DNA of 64,000 bases from Schizonepeta tenuifolia (taxonomy: Eukaryota > Streptophyta > Magnoliopsida > Lamiales > Lamiaceae). Below the pieces are notes generated by a model, which worked only from the letters and a program-made list of their open reading frames with translations, did not search any database and was not told the origin of the DNA. The stretch lies in contig CM055957.1 of the NCBI GenBank assembly GCA_029490685.1, positions 72,059,294 through 72,123,293 on the forward strand, given 5' to 3'. Below are positions 57,197 through 64,000 of this stretch, in pieces; position 1 is the stretch's first letter; every line of letters begins with the position of its first letter. The position numbers and the translations under genes are program-made.

Positions 57197-60100
57197 ATGG
57201 ACGTCAAGGACAAGATCGTAGTCATGTTCTCTGTAGTCAATTATACATCATGGAGAACCTGAATGAAGAAGATCCTTCTGTCAAAGCATCATAGGATGCA
57301 ACAAGTTCTCACTTCTGGACCAATCGTCATACGAGACAGAATACTTCGCACTCCCACAAATCCCAACGATGGAGATGCAGTGGTGGAGTATGTGGAGAAA
57401 CAGCCAGAAGACTACACTCCGGAAGAGGCCAAGGTGAGCCAGCTGGATATCTGGGCTCAGAGCACAATAATGTCCACGGTTGGACAAGATTATCTGCCCT
57501 GGATAGAGGAGTGTGAGACCGCAAAAGAGATGTGGGACATCTTGGCTTCGCTAAGTAAAGGAAGCGACGAGACGAAGGAAAACAAGTTCTCGCATGCATG
57601 TCAAGATTTCAACAATTTCAGTCTGCGACCTAATGAGACTATCGATCAGCTAGAGCTCAGGTTTATGGACATCATCAGAAGAATCCAGTCCATTCGGAAA
57701 GGAAAATACACTCTAAGAGAAATAAATCTCAAAGTGTTGCAAGCTCTACTGACTGAGTGGGATACTTTCACAAATATCCACGAGAGCCGAGCTGACCTTG
57801 GTGAAATGGGAACTGAAAGATTGTTCTCAATCTTGAAAGGAAATGAGTATAAGGTCAACAGAAGGAGATCGCAGCCCTCAAGTCAGACAAATAGAATTGA
57901 GGATGTTGGCTCGGCATCAAAGTCAGTTGCCCTCCGAGCTAACTACTCAAAGTCGAGATCGTCAAGGCCAACCAGATCGGCTGACACGACTGTAAAGGAG
58001 CCGAGCAGAGAGGAACTGCAACAGAACATTGCAGCGCTGTCAAAGAAACTAGCCGACATGGACACTCGGTTCAGCAAATATAAACGTTTTTACAAATCAA
58101 ACCGAACTCGAGACAGTTCGAAGCCAGTCACCAATGGTTGCTTCGAATGCGGCAAGGAAGGACACTTCAAAGCTGACTGCCCAGACCTCTCAAAGAAGGA
58201 AAGAGAAGCACTGAGGGCCAAGCAAACTGCAAAGAACAAGGCCATGGTAGCTGAAGAGGCAGCTGACGATATGGACATCTTCACAGACACTGAAGATGAG
58301 GATGAACTGACCTCTACCAACAAAGTCATCAGTCCGGATCAATGCCTCATGGCACTTGGAACCGACCAAGATGATATTGAGGTACAATCTAATCCTGCTC
58401 GCTTATATTCTTCCAATACTTCTAACCTGCAGGAATCTCTGAGCGATGAGTTGGAACCCTCCTGGAATGATTTTCAAGAACTCAGTGAGGAACTGCATCA
58501 GCAGTCGGTTGAGTTTAAGAGTCTTCAAGCTCAGTTCGCCAAGCTTGAAGATTCCTTAACCGAAAAGGAGGATCTGATTACGAGCCAAACTCAGGAGATT
58601 GAGAATCTCAAGAGTCAACTGATCGAGGCTAAGGCTCCAGCTAATGAGGAGTTGACAAAGCAAAACGAAGAACAGCAAGATCAGTTGAAAAATCAAGATG
58701 CTCAGATCGAACAGCTGATAAAGAAGTCAGATGGACAAACCGAGCAGATAGCTGTACTCGTCAAGGAGTTGCAAACTGAGAAGGACAATCTAATCAAGCT
58801 GTATCAGTCATCCAAGATCATCGAAAACCTTTTAAGTTACAGCAGACAGATGGATGACGTGTCAGGACTCGGTTATGATGTTGTCAAGGATACTGGGATT
58901 CCACCAGCAACTTTCATCAAACCAGTAGAAGTTACAGCTGTAGAGCCAGACACAGTTGAGTCTCCAGAAGCTAATTCAACTTCCACCTCTCAACAAGCTC
59001 AAACGATCAATGAAATTACAACTGAGATGGGAAAATGAGTAGCTGATGTAGGACAGAATATTCCATCGGTTGAGGTATCAACCGAGGGGGAATGTTCCAA
59101 AAGTCAGAAGAGGAATCAGAGGCGTCTAAAGCACAACCGCAACCGATCTCAGAACCAGAACCGACCTCTGCATCAACCTCAAAGTCAACGTCAGAAGGAA
59201 TGGAACCGACCTCAGAACAAGGAAGGGTTCAATCATCTGAATCAACAGCGGTTCCAACATCAGTTCGACCAAAGGTTCCAACATAGTCAACCAATGAGGA
59301 ACTGGTCAAACAACTGGAGATATTCATGCCATAATATTAATCATCAACAGGGCATGAACAGCTTCAAACAACCCTCAGGAAGTTAGAATCATAATTAGCC
59401 ACAAAGATTCCAACAGGGCGTCCGACCTCACAGACAAACTCAACAGGATAAGAATCACCATCAAAACAGGGGGAAAGCATCACCTCCTAAAGCTCAACAT
59501 ATGAGAAATCCAACTCCTCCCAAGAAACAGAACATCACTACTAACAACAAGCCTAAGGATAACCGAGGTGTTGTTATAGTTGATGATGAAGGAAAAGTAA
59601 TTTGGAATGATAAATCCATCCGAGTTTACAGGGAAAAGCGACGCACAGTTGCAGCGGGAACTGGTTCTAACCCTCCAGGACCCAACTGAAATTGGGGACC
59701 TAAGCAAGTTTCTCTTTGCAGGTACAGGAGAAACAGCTGAGGAAGAAGAAGGCGTCTGCAACAATGTGGGTGATGGATAGTGGATGCTCGAAACACATGA
59801 CGAATCTAAAGGATTTGCTTGGAAGTTTCGTGGAGAAAGAAGGTCCATCAGTTACTTTTGGTGATAACTCAAAAGGTTATGCCAGAGGTTATGGTACCCT
59901 TGAAACCAATCATGTTTCAATTTCTAATGTCTCTTATGTTGATGGATTGAAGCATAACCTGCTCTCCATCAGCCAATTCTGTGATAATGGTTTCTCTGTC
60001 AAGTTTGATGCACAGGGTTGCAGAGTTAAAGATGTCGGATCAAAGCAGGTGATATTGTTGGGAAATCGATCTCAAACAGGGAATGTTTACTACGCTGACT

Positions 60101-63100
60101 GGAACAGCAGCCTCCCTGACACTTGCTTGTTATCAAAGAGCAGTTCGGATGTGAGCTAGCTCTGGCACAAAAGGCTCAACCATCTGAACTTCAAGACGAT
60201 GAACCGACTCGCCAGTCAAGAACATGCAAGAGGCATACCTAACCGAGTGTTTTCAACAACACACATCTGCAGTGCATGCCAGCTGGGAAAGCTCGCTAGA
60301 ACCTCCTTCCGGTTGAAGTCAACTCCCTCAACCGACCGAGTGTTGCAGCTGATCCATATGGATCTCTTCGGGCCAGTTACACCAAAAAGCATTAATGGAA
60401 ACAAATATACTTTGGTTGTAACTGATGACTACTCAAGATATACGTGGACCATTTTCATGCGCCACAAGAGTGAAACCCGAGATGAGCTGCCCAAGCTGAT
60501 CGATCGGATATCGAACCAACAAGAGATGAAGATCATATCTATCCGATCAGATCGTGGAACGGAGTTTCTAAATGAAACCATCATTGAGTATTGCGAAAAG
60601 AATGGCATAACCCATCAGACATCAGCCGCGCGTACTCCACAACAGAATGACGTAGCTGAGCGATGAAATAGAACTCTGAAGGATGCAACCACATCCATGT
60701 TAGCGAGCTCAGCACTGCCAAAGAGATTTTGGGCTGAAGCGATCAACACAGCATGCTACACTCAGAATCGATCTCTTCTCACCAAGCGGTTGGGAAAGAC
60801 GCCCTACGAGCTGTGGAGACGCAGAAAGCCAGATATTTCTTATTTTCGTGTTTTTGGATCTAAGTGTTATATTCACAATAATGGGAAGAATCAGTTGAAA
60901 ACTTTTGATGCCAAAGCTTCGAAGGGCATATTTCTTGGATATGCAGCTCGGATCAAGGCATATAGAGTTTTCAACAACAGCTCTCGTGTTGTGGAAATAA
61001 CACCTCATGTTAGTTTTGATGAATCTACCTTTGAGTGCAGGGAACAGGTAAAGGAACAACACGCGGATCCAGCTGTTCTACCAGTTCTCACCAGATCGCA
61101 AGCACTTCGGGAAAAGAACCGAGCTTAACCTCTGATATGTACAACTGAGGATGAGGATCCATACTCCTCTGAAGATGAATGCGAAGACCTCAGCTCGTCC
61201 CAAGGGTGAACTTCAGCTGATGCCCCTCCAACTGCATCAACATCTGAAGAAGAACCAAACTCAGCTCGAACTATTGTAAATGTTGAGGATCCAGACTCAA
61301 CAGCTGATAAATCACCAGCTCTGAAGACTCCAACTCATAATTTTGAACAACCACAGTTGGAAGAAGAAGGAAGACGCAACCGAAGATGGTATGAAGTTCA
61401 TTCCACCGACAACATCATCGGAGATCCAACCGAGCGTGTGCGCACACGAAGCAGGGTTGTAAATCCAGAATCAACCGAGGAAGATTCCAACTCTTATGCC
61501 CAATATGCTGAGGAATTGGCAGTTCTAGAGGAGTTCGAGCAAGCTGGAGATGTTGCCATGATTTCATACTTTGTAGCTGATGTTCCAGAACCGAAGAATG
61601 TTGGGGAAGCTCTCAACTGTGTCCACTGGACAACAACAATGCAATAAGAACTGAATGAGTTTCTACGCAACTGTGTATGGGAGTTGGTAGAAAGACCAAA
61701 TGGTGTCAAGGTGATTGGATTGAAGTGGATTTTCAAAAACAAGAGAGACGCCATTGGATTCATTGTGAGGAATAAAGCAAGGTTGGTAGCTCAAGGATAC
61801 TGCCAACAAGAAGAAATTGACTTTGATGATTCCTTCGCACCAGTTGCAAGGCTGGAAGCCATCCGGATCTTTCTAGCTTATGCCGCACATCACAAGTTCA
61901 AAGTATATCAGATGGATGTGAAGTGTGCATTCCTCAATGGAGATATCAAAGAAGATGTATATGTCGAACAACCTCCTGGTTTTGAAACTGGAGATGGAAG
62001 AGTGTACAAGTTGAAGAAAGCTATTTATGGTCTAAAGCATTTGCCAAGGGCATGGTATGACACTCTTTGTGGATTTCTTCTGGACTCGGGGTTCAAACGA
62101 GGTTCAGTTGATAAAACTCTGTTCACCATCAAAGTTGGAGAAGATATACTTGTTGTGCAAATTTATGTCGATGACATCATTTTCAGCTCCAAGTCGGAGG
62201 AGCTGTGCAAGAAATTCTCCGATCTTATGAAGGAGAAGTTCGAGATGTCAATGATGGGCGAGATGAATTATTTCCTTGGATTACAAGTGAAGCAGTCACC
62301 TGAAGGGATTTTCATCAACCAGTCCAAATATACAAAGGAGCTCATCACCAAGTTCGGATTGCAGACAAGTAAGACAACAAAGATCCCTATGAATACGAAC
62401 TGGAAGATCAAACCAGGAGCTGAGGGAAAGCTCGTTGATGCCAGCCAGTATAGAGGGATCATCGGTTTGTTGCTCTATCTAACTGCCAGCCGACCAGACA
62501 TTTCATACGCAGTTGGAGTGTGTGCTCGTTTTCAAGTCCAACCAAGAGAAGCACACATGTTGGCAGCAAAGAACATCATCAAGTATCTGAAGGGAACTGT
62601 TAATGTTGGACTGTGGTATCCAACTGACGACAATATTCAACTGACCGGATACTCAGATGCAGATCTAGCCGGAGATCGGTTGGACAGAAAGTCTACTTCT
62701 GGACACTGTCAGTTCATGGGAAGCAAGCTAGTTGCATGGTTCTCCAAGAAACAAGCACGTGTTGCTACTTCGACAACCGAGTCAGAGTATATGGCTGCCG
62801 GAAGCTGTTGCATGCAAGTATTGTGGCTGAAGCAGCAGCTGAGAGATTATGAAGTCTCAACTGGACAGGTTCCCATTCATTGTGATAGCTCGAGTGCTAT
62901 AGCTATCTCTCTGAAACCTGTTCACCACTCTCGGACTAAGCATATCGATATTCGTCATCATTTCATCCGAGATCATATTGAGAAAAAGGATGTGTCCATG
63001 GAAAAGATCCCAACTGAGATTCAGAGAGCTGACATCTTTACCAAACCTCTTCCTGAAGCCCGTTTCAAGATGCTGTGTGATCTTCTAGGGCTCTTGGATT

Positions 63101-63108
63101 CGAGCTAA
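57197..63108 (+). pseudogene. Gag-pol of copia copy 2, with several nonsense codons
   Basis: Gag starts at ATG 57197 and meets TGA at 57260. The next long frame is 57263-59038 and holds a UBN2-type gag region (NETIDQLELRFMDIIRRIQS), a CCHC knuckle (CFECGKEGHFKADC, about 58140) and a coiled coil (about 58480-58830). Gag-frame sequence ends near 59689 (SNPPGPN then stop). Pol is in the -1 frame: protease DSGCSKHM (about 59774), pre-integrase zinc region (60160-60290), integrase (60350-60660), RT with YVDD (62164-62175) and RNase H ending at TAA 63108. In-frame stops relative to copy 1 are at 59036, 60157, 60664, 61126, 61207 and 61645. It cannot make a full polyprotein as it stands. Confidence 0.93.
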
Positions 63109-63109
63109 A

Positions 63110-63180
63110 AACTCATCCGAGCTAAAGAGTCATCCGAGATGAAGAGTCATCCGAGCTGATAAGGATCCATCCGAGCTGAA
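63110..63180 (+). repeat. Short repeats after pol
   Basis: About four copies of a 15-18 bp unit of the type CATCCGAGCTGAAGA directly after the pol stop. The corresponding region of copy 1 (about 1490-1555) has the same units. Confidence 0.75.
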
Positions 63181-63198
63181 GAATCGGATATCTATTTA

Positions 63199-63242
63199 AG
63201 GGGGAAGCTCAGATGAAAAGGGAAGCTCAGATAAAGGGGGAA
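63199..63242 (+). promoter_or_regulatory. Repeated polypurine tracts
   Basis: Three purine runs: AAGGGGGAAG, AAAAGGGAAG and AAAGGGGGAA, each followed by CTCAGAT(G/A)A. Two copies are visible in copy 1 (about 1451-1479). Multiple polypurine tracts are known in Sireviruses, where the one next to the 3' LTR primes plus-strand synthesis. Here they sit before the extra ORF, so a further tract would be expected beyond the window. Confidence 0.55.
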
Positions 63243-63677
63243 TCTCAGATGAGAACTGCCAACTGAAAACATCAAACGTCAGCTGAACAGACGAACTCGA
63301 GTCAGCTGATGGTATGCGGCAACTGAGGAGCACAACTGAGGTATACAGTTGAAATCGACATCAGCTGCCAGGTATCATTTATGACTGAAGGTGTTATGTT
63401 CTTAAATGAGAATGTTTGAAATAAATTCAAACATTCCTGAGCTAGTCAGTTACATTAAAATAGCCATCATGTCGCATTAAATGTAAAGTACGGCTGAGCA
63501 TCCATAGCCTATTTTATAGTGCGACTGGGCTGACATGAAACTGTACACCTTCTCACGCGCTGGTTGGAACTCGGATCAAAACGTCGAGTCAAAGATAGTC
63601 AACAGTCGCGTAATCTCAGCCGTTGATAGATTCGCGCCATTTAACCCCAGCCGTTGATTTCATCCGAGTCAAAGACC

Positions 63678-63685
63678 TATATAAG
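63678..63685 (+). promoter_or_regulatory. TATA box upstream of env-position ORF, copy 2
   Basis: TATATAAG 150 bp before the ATG at 63828. Conserved in copy 1. Confidence 0.5.
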
Positions 63686-63827
63686 ACGAAAAATCAGGAA
63701 GATATCTCCTACTTTCCTCATTTGTGCTTATCAATTATAACTATTCATCGTCTTCTAGTTTTCTGCCTAACCCATTTCTGCAAATAGATTTCTTTCCTTT
63801 CCTATTTATTACCTTTGCAGTGATTTA

Positions 63828-64000
63828 ATGGCACCCAAAAGCAAGAGAATGGCATCATCGGGACCTTCCCTCGTGCCTACCACGTATGAAGAGTCATTCG
63901 ATATGTTAGTATCGAAGATTCACTTCGAGCAGATCCTCTCCGACGAGGATCTAGAGTCGCTGGTCCTAGCCCCGCTCGCCAACACTCTCTGCGAGAACGG
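63828..64000 (+). CDS. Env-position ORF of copia element copy 2 (partial, open at window edge)
   Basis: ATG at 63828, open for 57 codons to the window edge, beginning MAPKSKRMASSGPSLVP as in copy 1 with a few substitutions. A TTTGCAG acceptor-like sequence ends at 63820, eight bases before the ATG. It is the same gene as 818-1 on the minus strand. Function unknown. Confidence 0.7.
   Translation, partial: MAPKSKRMASSGPSLVPTTYEESFDMLVSKIHFEQILSDEDLESLVLAPLANTLCEN

Larger units (their letters stand above)
55454..64000 (+). mobile_element. Ty1/copia (Sirevirus-like) retrotransposon, copy 2, 3' end outside window
   Basis: Order: LTR 55454-57049, PBS, gag with zinc knuckle and coiled coil, pol, purine-rich tracts, TATA box, env-position ORF leaving the window at 64000. 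It is the same family as copy 1, in the opposite orientation. It retains full-length gag, unlike copy 1, but has several nonsense codons. The 3' LTR was not reached. Confidence 0.88.

Noticed and set aside
1..64000. CRISPR arrays, operons, rRNA or tRNA genes
   Set aside because: Eukaryotic intron-containing genes throughout; no array with equal spacers and no convincing tRNA or rRNA sequence was seen.

Overview
The window looks like a gene-poor, transposon-rich segment of a flowering-plant nuclear genome, probably a eudicot and possibly an asterid. The reasons are spliced plant genes with GT-AG introns, plant-specific families (MED33, a BPM-type MATH-BTB protein, a heavy-metal-associated protein) and many plant transposon types. 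The species cannot be named from sequence alone.

Four host genes can be reconstructed exon by exon, all on the minus strand. They are a Mediator subunit 33 gene (8416-17702, 12 exons, 1333 codons), a zinc-finger/REX4-type exonuclease-fold gene (22927-25423, 7 exons, 357 codons), LSM2 (28471-30081, 3 exons, 93 codons) and a BTB/POZ-MATH gene (39488-42609, 4 exons, 406 codons). In each case the exon lengths sum to a multiple of three and the joined reading fits the family. A fifth locus, a heavy-metal-associated (HMA) domain protein at 26260-26992, is a pseudogene with two apparent +1 frameshifts.

The two edges are occupied by two copies of one Ty1/copia retrotransposon (Sirevirus-like: long LTRs, iMet primer-binding site, long coiled-coil gag) pointing outwards. 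Copy 1 is 7833->1 (minus) and copy 2 is 55454->64000 (plus); both run off the window. Both gag-pol regions are broken. Copy 1 also lacks the N-terminal gag with its zinc knuckle. Both carry a further ORF downstream of pol, in the env position, with its own TATA box. In copy 1 this ORF is open for 272 codons to the window edge.

Between the genes lie many other elements whose ends could be placed: a 4.4-kb mariner-like element (18001-22404), three Stowaway MITEs, a PIF/Harbinger transposase remnant (30342-31622), a decayed Mutator-like block with Ulp1, B3-like and MuDR-type fragments separated by palindromic repeat clusters (about 31640-37060), a 9-bp-TSD Mutator-type MITE (37145-37919), nested Harbinger elements with trihelix ORF1 genes (43189-45611), a non-autonomous Helitron (47498-49840), a Tourist-type MITE (54527-54932) and two probable solo LTRs (32455-34072; 50311-53666).

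The most unusual pattern is a set of four fold-back elements (about 27.8, 38.2, 46.1 and 49.9 kb). They share one internal core, but the long inverted arms fall into three different types. The two with clear ends have perfect 9-bp target duplications.
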